Positions 1-7,704 of a stretch of 64,000 nt of DNA are shown here, in pieces. The DNA is from Geothermobacter sp964501815 (GTDB lineage Bacteria; Desulfobacterota; Desulfuromonadia; Desulfuromonadales; Geothermobacteraceae): NCBI GenBank assembly GCA_964501815.1, contig CAZCUR010000002.1, positions 14,820 to 78,819 on the forward strand, read 5' to 3'. The position numbers were made by a program, and so were the translations under genes. Numbering within the stretch: the first letter of the stretch is position 1; each line of letters begins with the position of its first letter. The notes beneath the pieces were generated by a model that saw only the letters and a list, made by a program, of their open reading frames with translations, had not been told where the DNA came from and ran no database searches.

Positions 1-271
1 TGAACCGCGCCAGGTACCCGACCATCAACCCCAGCAGACCTTCCCCAACCAGCAAGAGCGCCAGTGCCACCGGTTCGAAGGTGACAGTGGGCAACAGGGG
101 GCGCACGACAGGGAAGACCACCAGGGTCAACATGACCACCAGTCCCGCCCGCACGCGCATCGGTGTCTGGCTGCTGCCGTAGATCGGCAGGGTGCCGACC
201 AGGGCGCCGATTCGTATCAGGCAGATAAAAAAGGCCTGCACCAGTTCCGTGGACAGAATCGGCAGCTCCAT
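1..271 (-). CDS. fliR: Flagellar export gate protein FliR, N-terminal part only
   Basis: FliR is an integral membrane protein of the FliPQR export gate of the flagellar type III secretion apparatus. Only the first 90 or so residues are present; the gene runs off the left edge of the window. The reading frame starts MELPILSTELVQAFF and continues into a typical FliR stretch (IRIGALVGTLPIYGSS) followed by hydrophobic helices. The start lies five bases after the fliQ stop, so it belongs to the same transcription unit as fliO, fliP and fliQ. Family and context agree; only the missing C-terminal part limits the call. Confidence 0.93.
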   Translation of the reverse strand, partial: MELPILSTELVQAFFICLIRIGALVGTLPIYGSSQTPMRVRAGLVVMLTLVVFPVVRPLLPTVTFEPVALALLLVGEGLLGLMVGYLARF

Positions 272-276
272 GACTG

Positions 277-546
277 TCAGCCTCCCAGGTGGCCGATCCG
301 GCTGTAGAGGTCATGGGTGTAGCTGACCAGGGTCTGGATAATCCAGGGAGCGGCTATGACCAGAGCGACCAGAACAGCCACAATTTTGGGAATAAAGGTC
401 ATGGTCTGTTCATTGATCTGGGTGGCCGCCTGAAAAATGCTGATGACCAGACCCACGACCACGGCACAGATCAGCATGGGGGCGGAAATCATCAGAACCA
501 TCTCGACGGCGCTGCGACCGACATCGATAACCATTTCCGGAGACAT
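277..546 (-). CDS. fliQ: Flagellar export gate protein FliQ
   Basis: This small membrane protein of 89 residues is part of the FliPQR export gate in the inner membrane. The start at 546 gives MSPEMVIDVGRSAVEM, the usual FliQ N-terminus and length. A longer in-frame extension upstream to 633 overlaps the end of fliP and reads as low-complexity Trp/Arg-rich sequence, so it was left out. Two hydrophobic segments are visible, around residues 14-38 and 52-72, separated by the conserved TQINEQTMTFIPK loop. It lies between fliP and fliR with short gaps, as in most flagellar operons. Confidence 0.95.
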   Translation of the reverse strand: MSPEMVIDVGRSAVEMVLMISAPMLICAVVVGLVISIFQAATQINEQTMTFIPKIVAVLVALVIAAPWIIQTLVSYTHDLYSRIGHLGG

Positions 547-574
547 CTGCAGATCCTTTCCGGCCGGCGCTCTG

Positions 575-1318
575 TCAGCTGAAACTCTGGACCAGCGAAC
601 CGACCACCAGCCCCCAACCGTCGACCAGCACAAACAGGAGCAGTTTGAAGGGCAGGGAAATGATAGGCGGTGGCAGCATCATCATGCCCATGGCCATCAA
701 AACCGAGGCCACAACCATGTCGATGACCAAAAAGGGAACGTAAATGAGAAAACCGATCTGAAAGGCGCGCTTCAGCTCCGAAAGCATGAACGCCGGTATC
801 AGCGTCATGGTCGGAACATCTTCCATGCTGTCCGGCTGCTGATCGTTGGTCAGGGAGACCAGCAGGGTCAGATCGGCTTCATCCGTTTGCCGGAACATGA
901 AGTCGCGCATGGGTTCGACCGCCCTGGACAATGCCTGTTTTTGGGGCAGTTTGCCTTCCAGGTAGGGTTTCAGGGCGGTGTCATTGATCTGGCTGAAGAC
1001 CGGAGCCATGATGAAAAAAGTCAGGAACAGCGACAGGCCGATAATCACCTGATTGGGAGGCATTTGCTGGGTTCCCATCGCCTGACGCACGAAGGAGAGG
1101 ACCACGACGATGCGGGTGAACGCGGTCGTCATCAGCAGAATGGCCGGCGCGACCGAGAGCACGGTCAAAAGCACCAGTATCTGCAGGGCGGTTGAGACCT
1201 CGCCCGGACTGCCGGCCTCCCCGATACCGACCGTCAGGGTCGGCAGCCCCTGGGCCGTTGCCGTTTGGGCCAGGGCCAGCAGAAACAGAACTGTTGCGGC
1301 GACCTTCCAGTGTTTCAC
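575..1318 (-). CDS. fliP: Flagellar export gate protein FliP
   Basis: FliP (247 residues) forms the core of the flagellar type III export gate. The N-terminus carries a cleavable signal-like segment ending near TATAQG (residue 23), as expected for this family. It is followed by hydrophobic helices with the signatures TTAFTRIVVVLSFVRQA and MPPNQVIIGLSLFLTFF. The C-terminal part has SELKRAFQIGF and MMMLPPPIISLPFK, both characteristic of FliP. The start codon overlaps the end of fliO by four bases (ATGA type), which points to translational coupling. Confidence 0.97.
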   Translation of the reverse strand: MKHWKVAATVLFLLALAQTATAQGLPTLTVGIGEAGSPGEVSTALQILVLLTVLSVAPAILLMTTAFTRIVVVLSFVRQAMGTQQMPPNQVIIGLSLFLTFFIMAPVFSQINDTALKPYLEGKLPQKQALSRAVEPMRDFMFRQTDEADLTLLVSLTNDQQPDSMEDVPTMTLIPAFMLSELKRAFQIGFLIYVPFLVIDMVVASVLMAMGMMMLPPPIISLPFKLLLFVLVDGWGLVVGSLVQSFS

Positions 1319-1692
1319 GACGACTGCTCCAGACGGCTTTCGAGTTCCCGGTCAAACCGGGGGCTGTCGGTTGTTTCCACGAGCAGGCGCACGCCGTCCG
1401 CACCCAGCCCGAGCAGGAATTCCCGGCCGCGCACCTCGACGAGCGCCACAGCCTTTTTGGGTCCCAGGCCACGGGTTTCCACAACCCGAATCGCACTGGT
1501 CTGCCGACCGGGCAGGATAGGCAGGCGTTTTTTGGCCAGAGCCGCGATAACCAGCGCCAGGCCGATGACCAGTATCAGCGACCCGAAAACCTTCAGACCC
1601 GCGCCCAGCAGGCTGGGCGTTGGTGGCGCTTCTGCGGCCATGGCCGGAGCGGCGAGGGCCCAGGAGATTATCAGACAGACGAGCAGCCGCAT
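1315..1692 (-). CDS. fliO: Flagellar biosynthesis protein FliO
   Basis: FliO (125 residues) is a small single-pass membrane protein that helps assemble FliP in the export gate. A signal-like hydrophobic N-terminus (residues 1-20) is followed by a second hydrophobic segment (about 33-52). After that comes a short basic cytoplasmic domain with the FliO-typical core RVVETRGLGPKKAVALVEV. The family is poorly conserved, so the position between fliN and fliP counts strongly. Its first base overlaps the last base of fliN. Confidence 0.9.
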   Translation of the reverse strand: MRLLVCLIISWALAAPAMAAEAPPTPSLLGAGLKVFGSLILVIGLALVIAALAKKRLPILPGRQTSAIRVVETRGLGPKKAVALVEVRGREFLLGLGADGVRLLVETTDSPRFDRELESRLEQSS

Positions 1693-2012
1693 CAGCCGAG
1701 TTTCTCGATGCGTTCCGCCGGGCTGATGACATCGGTCAGGCGCAGGCCGAATTTGTCTCCGGCGAGCACCGCCTCTCCCCGGGCGATCAGCTTGGAGTTG
1801 ACGTACAGGTCGAGAGGTTCGCCCGCCAGCTTGTCCAGTTCGATGACATAGCCTTCGCCCATTTGCAGCAGGTCCTTGACCAGAATGCGTGAGCGTCCGA
1901 CTTCCACTGAAACGTTCAGGGGGATATCGAGCAGAAAGTCGATACTGCGAGGCTGGGTTTCCTCCTGCGGGGCGGCTCCACTTTCCTTGATGGTTTCGTT
2001 AGTGGTTTCCAT
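1692..2012 (-). CDS. fliN: Flagellar motor switch protein FliN
   Basis: FliN (106 residues) builds the lower part of the C-ring and takes part in rotation switching and export. After a variable, acidic N-terminus of about 25 residues comes one SpoA (surface presentation of antigens) domain, with the family signature DIPLNVSVEVGRS and, later, GEAVLAGDKFGLRLTDV. The gene overlaps the end of fliM by 14 bases and abuts fliO. It has no CheC-like domain, so it is FliN proper and not FliY. Confidence 0.96.
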   Translation of the reverse strand: METTNETIKESGAAPQEETQPRSIDFLLDIPLNVSVEVGRSRILVKDLLQMGEGYVIELDKLAGEPLDLYVNSKLIARGEAVLAGDKFGLRLTDVISPAERIEKLG

Positions 2013-2991
2013 GGCTTGCTCCTTCGCTGTAAATGCCTTTGATGCGTATGGCTTTGTTTCCGTTTTTTACTCCCGCCTCAGCAAAATATTTGGGGCGGCC
2101 CTCGACCCTGACCAGCAGAGGTTCGGAGGGGCTCCAGGGCAGGTCAATGATGTCGCCGGCCTGGAAGTTGATGAAATCCCGCATTTCCAGGGTGATGCTG
2201 CCCAGTTCCGCCTGCAGTTCCACGGGAATGCCCGGCAGCTCCTGGAGCAGCAGGCGGCGCCAGCTGTCATTGCCACCGTCGCCTTTGCGGCCGAGAACCT
2301 GCTCCCGGATGGGGTCCAGGATGGTGTTGGGAAAGACCAGCTCCAAAAGGCCCTGACAGGCGCCGAACTCGACCTCGAGGGTCGCGACGACGGTCATGGC
2401 GTCCGGAGGGATCAGGCTGACCATCCTTGGATTGCTCTGCAGCTCGGCCAGGCTGATGGTGACCCCCTCGAGGCCGCTCATGATTTTGGCCAGATCCAGA
2501 GCCACATCCTGGAACATGTTTTTGAGAATGTTGATTTCGATGGCTGTCAGCGGGCGGTCCGGAACATTGGCGAGGTGGTTGGGGTCGCCTCCGAGCTGGA
2601 CCTCAACCAGACCGCAGGCCAGGGAGGGGGACAGAACGCTGAGGACTCCGTAGCGCAACGGGTCGAAGCGATACAGACCGATGGCGACGCCGCTTTGCAG
2701 CCGGTGCAGGAAGGATTCGCATTCGGTCGGCCGAATGCCGGTGCGTCGGATGTTGACCGACTGCTGGACCCGGTTGGTCAGGGAAATACTGTAGTTGCGG
2801 GCAAAGGAATCGATCAGCAGATCGAAATTGGTCAGTTTCAGGTCGGCCGAAGCGTGGGCCCGAATCAGGTTGACAGGCGATATTTGTCTGCCGCCACCGA
2901 CCGGTTCAAATTCGGGTTCAGGGGGGATTTCCCCCTTGTTGACCGCCGACAGCAGTTCGCTGATTTCTTCCTGGGTCAGAATGCGTTCCAC
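1999..2991 (-). CDS. fliM: Flagellar motor switch protein FliM
   Basis: FliM (330 residues) is the C-ring switch protein that binds phosphorylated CheY. The N-terminal MERILTQEEISELLSAV is the short CheY-P binding motif, and an EIPPEPEFEPV linker follows. The middle domain (about 40-230) belongs to the CheC-like fold and carries the ATVVAT-type region near FVATLEVEFG. The C-terminal SpoA domain (about 240-320) starts near ELPGIPVELQAELGS. The gene lies nine bases after fliL and overlaps fliN. Confidence 0.97.
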   Translation of the reverse strand: MERILTQEEISELLSAVNKGEIPPEPEFEPVGGGRQISPVNLIRAHASADLKLTNFDLLIDSFARNYSISLTNRVQQSVNIRRTGIRPTECESFLHRLQSGVAIGLYRFDPLRYGVLSVLSPSLACGLVEVQLGGDPNHLANVPDRPLTAIEINILKNMFQDVALDLAKIMSGLEGVTISLAELQSNPRMVSLIPPDAMTVVATLEVEFGACQGLLELVFPNTILDPIREQVLGRKGDGGNDSWRRLLLQELPGIPVELQAELGSITLEMRDFINFQAGDIIDLPWSPSEPLLVRVEGRPKYFAEAGVKNGNKAIRIKGIYSEGASHGNH

Positions 2992-2999
2992 GCCGCCTC

Positions 3000-3491
3000 C
3001 TACTGCACCACAAAATCGGTGAAATAGAGCTTTTTAATTTTTCCGGTGGTCATCAGGTCGTTCAGTCGGGCTGTCAGTTCGGCGCGCAGTTGCATCTTGC
3101 CCTGGTAGTCCTGCAGCTCGCTGAAGGTTTTGGTGCCGATAAGCATGATGACCGCATCTCTTATTTGCGGCATGCGCTGGTTGACTTCCTCCGTCACCTT
3201 GTCATCGGTCAGTTCAAGGGTCAGGGCCGCCTTCAGATAGCGGGTCCCTGACTCGTCCATGATGTTGACGATGAACGGTTCGATATTGACCATGGGCCCG
3301 ACATCGGGGCTGGCCAGGGCCTCGGCCTCTTTGGCGGCCTTTTCCTTGGCCAGCTCTTCCTCGCTTTTGCCCATGAGCAAAAATGCTGCGACTCCGCCGC
3401 CGATGAGGACCACCAGGGCGATGGCAATAATCAGAATCAGCTTCTTTTTTTTGCCGCCCCCTTCCGGGGCCTGTTCGGTTTTTTCCGCCAT
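3000..3491 (-). CDS. fliL: Flagellar basal body-associated protein FliL
   Basis: FliL (163 residues) is an inner-membrane protein that surrounds the stator units and supports torque. A lysine-rich cytoplasmic tail (GGGKKKKLIL) is followed by a single transmembrane helix (about residues 17-40). The periplasmic domain has the family features FIVNIMDESGTRYLKAALTLEL and a C-terminal KLYFTDFVVQ. It sits between motB and fliM with gaps of 17 and 8 bases. The length fits the usual 150-180 residues. Confidence 0.96.
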   Translation of the reverse strand: MAEKTEQAPEGGGKKKKLILIIAIALVVLIGGGVAAFLLMGKSEEELAKEKAAKEAEALASPDVGPMVNIEPFIVNIMDESGTRYLKAALTLELTDDKVTEEVNQRMPQIRDAVIMLIGTKTFSELQDYQGKMQLRAELTARLNDLMTTGKIKKLYFTDFVVQ

Positions 3492-3508
3492 GTTGTGACC
3501 TCGTGTTT

Positions 3509-4249
3509 TTAGAAGGGCATTTGTTCGGTTGCGTCTATCAGGTAAGGCAGTTCTTCACGGTAGTTGCCAAGGCTTTCCAGGACGAATTCCACCCGCCGGT
3601 TCATGGCCCGGTGTTCCGGGGTGTCGTTGTCGACCACCGGGTGCATGGAGCCGTAGCCAACCGCTGACATTCGGTCCAGGGGCATCAGCTTGTTGCTCGC
3701 CAGGAATTTGAGGACGTTGACAGCCCTTTGCACCGAGATGTCCCAGTTGGACAGGCCGGAACGCCGGCTTATGGTGTTGTCGGTGTGGCCTTCAATGCGC
3801 AGTCCCATGGGCAGGGGACGGACCAGTTCCGCCACCTTGCGCAGAATGGGCTCGGCTTCCTTTTTGACCCGGGTTTGTCCGGCCTCGAACAGGATGGCGC
3901 TGTTGACGCGCAGAACCACCGCGCCGCGGTCCTTGACCAGTTCGATGTCGCGGTCGATGCGCAGGCGCTGCATGTGGGACTGGATGCGCTTGTAAACCCG
4001 GGTCACCAGGTCATCAAAAATCGGCGCGACATCGACAATCTTGGGTTTGGTCACCTCGGCCTTGTCCGAGGAACCGAGGACTCCGAAGGCGCCGCGCAGA
4101 GACCCGGCGGCGTCCATGAATTTCATCTTGTCCAGACGCGCCATGGAGAGCATCAGGACAAAAAAGGTCAGCAGCAAGGTAACCATGTCGCTGAAGGTGA
4201 CCATCCAGGCCGGTGCGCCGGCGGGTTCACTTTTTTTCTTTTTGGCCAT
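3509..4249 (-). CDS. motB: Flagellar motor stator protein MotB (OmpA-like)
   Basis: MotB (246 residues) is the peptidoglycan-anchoring half of the proton- or sodium-driven stator. The single N-terminal transmembrane helix carries the ion-binding aspartate D21 in the motif TFSDMVTLLLTFF. The C-terminal OmpA-like domain (about 105-230) has the peptidoglycan-binding signature IEGHTDN and a later RRVEFVLE. The start MAKKKKSEPAGAPAWM gives the usual short basic tail. It follows motA by 12 bases. Which ion it uses cannot be told from what I can see. Confidence 0.96.
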   Translation of the reverse strand: MAKKKKSEPAGAPAWMVTFSDMVTLLLTFFVLMLSMARLDKMKFMDAAGSLRGAFGVLGSSDKAEVTKPKIVDVAPIFDDLVTRVYKRIQSHMQRLRIDRDIELVKDRGAVVLRVNSAILFEAGQTRVKKEAEPILRKVAELVRPLPMGLRIEGHTDNTISRRSGLSNWDISVQRAVNVLKFLASNKLMPLDRMSAVGYGSMHPVVDNDTPEHRAMNRRVEFVLESLGNYREELPYLIDATEQMPF

Positions 4250-4261
4250 GGCGTACCTGTC

Positions 4262-5032
4262 CTACTTGTTATCGAAACTGCTTTCGCGTTCCTTGGGTGC
4301 CAGGAATGCGTGCAGTTTCTGTTCGATGATGCGCGGGTTTTCACCCTTGAGAATCAGCTTGAGCCCTTCGGCAATCAGGGATTTGTCCAGCACTTCGGAC
4401 GCGCTGCGGTTTTTCAGTTTCCCGGCCACCGGGGTGCAGATAACGTTGGCGATGAGCGCGCCGTAAAAGGTGGTCAACAGGGCGACCGCCATGGCGGGTC
4501 CGATGCTGGAGGGGTCACTCAGGGATTGCAGCATCTTCACCAGCCCGATCAAAGTCCCGATCATGCCCATGGCCGGCGCGTAGGTGGCAAAGGCCATGAA
4601 GATATCGGCCCCTTTGTCATGGCGTTCCTGGATGTAGTCGATTTCCCGATCGAGCAGTTCCTTGAGGGTTTCCGGCTCCTGGCCGTCGACGGCCATTTGC
4701 AGGCCCTTGGCGAGAAAGTCGTCATCGACACTGTTGAGCACGGATTGCAGCGAGAGAACACCCTCCTTGCGGGCCTTGCCGGCGTATTCCACCAGGGTTT
4801 TGACCCGTTCGCGCGGGTTGGTCCCCTTGTGGAGGACCGCTTTTTTGAACACGTTGATAGACCCCAGAACATCTCCGAAGGGGTAGTGGGTCAACACCGC
4901 GGCCACCGTGCCGCCGCAGACGATGATGACGGAGGGAATGTCGATGAAGATGAGCAGACTGCCGCCACTGGCCATGGCGACGGCCATCAGGACAAACGCT
5001 CCAACGATACCGAGAATGGTTGAGAGATCCAT
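4262..5032 (-). CDS. motA: Flagellar motor stator protein MotA
   Basis: MotA (256 residues) forms the ion-conducting part of the stator with MotB. Four hydrophobic helices are visible, at the N-terminus (ILGIVGAFVLMAVAMASGG), near residue 35, and as a pair around 145-205 (PAMGMIGTLIGLVKML and AVALLTTFYGALIAN). The cytoplasmic loop has the conserved RVKTLVEYAGKARKEGVLSLQ-like region (residues about 75-96) that contacts FliG. It is the first gene after a 243-bp gap, so a transcript may start here. Confidence 0.96.
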   Translation of the reverse strand: MDLSTILGIVGAFVLMAVAMASGGSLLIFIDIPSVIIVCGGTVAAVLTHYPFGDVLGSINVFKKAVLHKGTNPRERVKTLVEYAGKARKEGVLSLQSVLNSVDDDFLAKGLQMAVDGQEPETLKELLDREIDYIQERHDKGADIFMAFATYAPAMGMIGTLIGLVKMLQSLSDPSSIGPAMAVALLTTFYGALIANVICTPVAGKLKNRSASEVLDKSLIAEGLKLILKGENPRIIEQKLHAFLAPKERESSFDNK

Positions 5033-5094
5033 GGGCTCCTCACGCCTTCGTACGATGCGGATATCAGAATCGCTTTGCTTCGCTAGGGGGGAAT

Positions 5095-5110
5095 ATCAAG
5101 AGGTATGCCA
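5095..5110 (-). promoter_or_regulatory. Weak sigma54-like promoter candidate upstream of motA
   Basis: On the minus strand the sequence TGGCATACCTCTTGAT lies 63 bases before the motA start. The -24 part (TGGCA) and its spacing to the -12 part match the sigma54 pattern TGGCACN5TTGC, but the highly conserved -12 GC reads GA. This is a guess based on position and spacing. Confidence 0.28.
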
Positions 5111-5202
5111 CGGGTGACGGGAGAAAAAATTGACACGCCATCCTGCGTGTAACATGGCGAAATAAAAAGGGAAAAAAATGGGGCAGGGCGGGTGGAAAAG
5201 CA

Positions 5203-5233
5203 GGAGCCGCCTGCGATGACGGCAGGCGGCTCC
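5203..5233 (-). terminator. Hairpin after flgE, probable terminator
   Basis: Two perfect 12-base GC-rich arms (5203-5214 and 5222-5233) flank a 7-base loop, 42 bases past the flgE stop. On the minus strand the hairpin is followed by TGCTTTT, a short T run. It probably ends or weakens transcription from the hook genes before motA. Confidence 0.6.
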
Positions 5234-5275
5234 CGGTCGCGTCATGATTTTGACCCGGTTTTCGAGGGGCCCCGA

Positions 5276-6547
5276 TCAGCGTTTGAGGTTGATCAGTTCG
5301 TTGAGCATTTCATCGGTGGTGGTGATGATTTTCGAGTTGGCCTGGAAACCGCGCTGGGTGGTAATCATCTGCACGAATTCCTGGGCCAGATCGACGTTGG
5401 ATTGCTCCAGCGAGTTGGTGAAGATCTTGCCGACGCCGGAACCGACGGTGCCGATGATGGGCGGTCCGGAGTTTTCACCGACGGAAAAGAGGTTGTTGCC
5501 TTCTTTGGTCAGGCCCCCGGGATTGGAAAACTTGGCCAGGGCGATCTGGGCCAGTTTGCGCGGCTGACCGTTGGAGAAGTTGCCGATGATGTAGCCGTCG
5601 TTGTCGATGTTCAGCTTGACCAGGGTTCCGGTCCCGAAACCGTCCTGTTCCTGGGCGACCACCACCGAGTCGCTGGAAAACTGGGTGCACTGGAAATCGA
5701 TATTGATCTGCTGGTTCTGGTCGGCAGAGTTAACCCAGGTCAATGCTCCGGCGTTGGTTGTTCCGACCACCGGAGCGGTCAGCTGGCCGGTGTTGTCGAA
5801 GGTCATGGTTCCCTGGCCAACGATGGTCAGGGTTCCGGGGGTGCCGCCGATTTCGGCACTGTTGACGGTGGTATACCAGCCCCATTCGAGCGGGTTCGTG
5901 GCCGGATCCAGCTTGGTGAAATAGGTGGTCAGCAGATGGGTCTGGCCCAGCGAATCGTAGACCTCGATGGAGGCGGCGTAGTTGGAGGTGTTGGCCGGGT
6001 CATTGATGTCGAAGGGGCCGACGTAGGGCGAATTGGAGTTCAGATTGGTGTTCAGCGTGATGTTGGCGGTCATGTTGGCCGGGCTGAAACTGCGGGTGTT
6101 GGCCTTGATGTCGGTCAGGTCGCCGACTGTGTTGCCGTTCATGTCGAGCATGTAGCCCTGGACCTTGAACCCTTCGGGGTTGATGAGATAGCCGTCGGCG
6201 TCAAAACGGAAGGCGCCGGCGCGGGTGAAGCGCAGTTCCGAGGTGACCGGATCGGCGACCATGAAAAAGCCGGGGCCTTCGATGGCGAGATCGGAATTGA
6301 GTTCAGTGTTCTGAAAGGTCCCCTGGCTGAAGATGTTGTCCACCACGGACAGACCGGAACCACGGCCGATCTGGCTGGTACCGGCCGAGCCTGAAACACT
6401 GCTGGAGAGCAGGTCGGCAAAGATGGCCCGGCTGGACTTGAAACCGATGGTGTTGCTGTTGGCGATGTTGTTACCGATGACGCTCATGGCGTGGGAATTG
6501 GTGGTCAGACCCGAAACACCACTGTAAAGACTGCTTGCGATACCCAT
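5276..6547 (-). CDS. flgE: Flagellar hook protein FlgE
   Basis: FlgE (423 residues) polymerises into the hook outside the cell. The N-terminal rod/hook signature is clear (SLYSGVSGLTTNSHAMSVIG, then NNIANSNTIGFKSSR). The middle holds the FlgE domains (NSDLAIEGPGFFMV near residue 85). The C-terminus ends with SLEQSNVDLAQEFVQMITTQ and a typical helical tail. No signal peptide is present, as expected for a type III export substrate. The gene follows flgD and the TIGR02530-type gene, which is the usual place for the hook gene in this kind of cluster. Confidence 0.96.
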   Translation of the reverse strand: MGIASSLYSGVSGLTTNSHAMSVIGNNIANSNTIGFKSSRAIFADLLSSSVSGSAGTSQIGRGSGLSVVDNIFSQGTFQNTELNSDLAIEGPGFFMVADPVTSELRFTRAGAFRFDADGYLINPEGFKVQGYMLDMNGNTVGDLTDIKANTRSFSPANMTANITLNTNLNSNSPYVGPFDINDPANTSNYAASIEVYDSLGQTHLLTTYFTKLDPATNPLEWGWYTTVNSAEIGGTPGTLTIVGQGTMTFDNTGQLTAPVVGTTNAGALTWVNSADQNQQINIDFQCTQFSSDSVVVAQEQDGFGTGTLVKLNIDNDGYIIGNFSNGQPRKLAQIALAKFSNPGGLTKEGNNLFSVGENSGPPIIGTVGSGVGKIFTNSLEQSNVDLAQEFVQMITTQRGFQANSKIITTTDEMLNELINLKR

Positions 6548-6631
6548 GATTTATCCTCCGTGGCTGGGCCGCTTCTGTCGGTCGGCGGCCCGCGAACCTC
6601 CTCACTGAGGACCGGTTCGGCTGTGGGGTGA

Positions 6632-7015
6632 TCAGGCGATCACCGCGCTGTCGATGTTGGTAAAAACACTCTCTTTCATCTGTTGCTGGTCCGCGACGGT
6701 GACGACGGTCGCATTGTCGACACTGACCACCAGGGCGAGATGGTCGAGCAGAACCAGGGAATCACGGCCCCCTTTGGCCTCCAGACGGGCGACGGCCTGC
6801 TCCAGACGACGGGTCTGGGATGCGTTGAGGTTGAGGCCGCGCTGCTGCAGGCGTTCACTGGCGTGGCGCGAGAATTTCAGCGCGCCCGTGTCGAGTTTCT
6901 GACGCAGCAGCCGGTCAAAGGTTCCGGGCTGAGTGCCCGGAGTCTGGCGGCCGGTTTTGCCCGGTGCTCCTGGCGCCCCGACGGGACCGGGGATAATGGT
7001 GACAGGCCCTGTCAT
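6632..7015 (-). CDS. Flagellar operon protein, TIGR02530 type
   Basis: This protein of 127 residues resembles the small TIGR02530 family found between flgD and flgE in many non-enteric flagellar operons. A Pro/Gly-rich N-terminus (about 1-30) precedes a core with FSRHASERLQQRGLNL and a later LDHLALVVSVDNATVVTV, both typical of that family. The start overlaps the end of flgD by four bases. The family's role is uncertain; it is thought to assist hook assembly. The assignment rests on these motifs and on position. Confidence 0.8.
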   Translation of the reverse strand: MTGPVTIIPGPVGAPGAPGKTGRQTPGTQPGTFDRLLRQKLDTGALKFSRHASERLQQRGLNLNASQTRRLEQAVARLEAKGGRDSLVLLDHLALVVSVDNATVVTVADQQQMKESVFTNIDSAVIA

Positions 7016-7686
7016 GGCGCGGCTCCTTCAATGGAGCGCAGGCTGGCCATGGAGAACGCGCCGTTGCCGGTGTCGACCCGGACCTGACCGTCCCCTGTCT
7101 GGACGCCATCGACACGTGTGCGAACCAGCGGGTCGGTTTCGATGGTCTTGCCATCGGCGTCCCTGGCGTTGACAACCAGACGGTAGCTCCCTTCGGGCAG
7201 AGGATTGCCGGCGTTGGTGGTGCCGTCCCAGAGATAGAAATGTTCCCCGGGAGTCGGGCTGGCATCGGTCAGGGTGGCGACGGTCTGGTTGTTGGCGTTG
7301 ACGATGTGGAAACTGATCTCCGTCGCCTGGACCGGCAATTGATAGCCGATGCGAACCGGCTGCCCCTGATATTCGAAGATGTCGCTGTTGGCGACCACCT
7401 CCCGGCCGATGAGTCCGAGGGCCGAAAGCCGCTCCATGTCACCGCTGAGAGAACTGAGTCCCTGCAGGGATTTGTTCATGTTGAACATCTGCTCCAGTGA
7501 GCTGAACTGGGCCAGCTGGGCGGTGAACTGGGTCGGGTCGGCCGGGTCGAGAGGGTCCTGGTTTTGCAGCTGGGCCACCAGAAGACGCAGAAAGTCCTCT
7601 TTGCCAAGCGCCTTGCCGCTGATGCTGTTGTCGGCGGCAGCGGTGGCGGCGGCGGACTGTGCGCCGAGTGCGTTGATTGTTGTCAT
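7012..7686 (-). CDS. flgD: Flagellar hook capping protein FlgD
   Basis: FlgD (224 residues) caps the growing hook and guides insertion of FlgE. The N-terminal part has the signature EDFLRLLVAQLQNQDPLDP followed by QFTAQLAQFSSLEQM. The C-terminal half is the FlgD Ig-like/Tudor-like region (LPEGSYRLVVNARDADG). I chose the ATG at 7686 because an AAGGAG ribosome-binding site lies five bases upstream; an in-frame GTG six bases earlier would put that site too close. Confidence 0.94.
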   Translation of the reverse strand: MTTINALGAQSAAATAAADNSISGKALGKEDFLRLLVAQLQNQDPLDPADPTQFTAQLAQFSSLEQMFNMNKSLQGLSSLSGDMERLSALGLIGREVVANSDIFEYQGQPVRIGYQLPVQATEISFHIVNANNQTVATLTDASPTPGEHFYLWDGTTNAGNPLPEGSYRLVVNARDADGKTIETDPLVRTRVDGVQTGDGQVRVDTGNGAFSMASLRSIEGAAP

Positions 7687-7704
7687 AACCACTCCTTGCT
7701 CTGC

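Noticed and set aside
547..633. Longer fliQ with 29 extra N-terminal residues
   Set aside because: The extension overlaps fliP, is rich in Trp and Arg and does not look like FliQ; the inner ATG gives the usual length.
6627..6644. Seven-base hairpin at the end of the TIGR02530-type gene as a terminator
   Set aside because: It lies over the stop codon, has no T run and flgE follows after 84 bases in the same direction.
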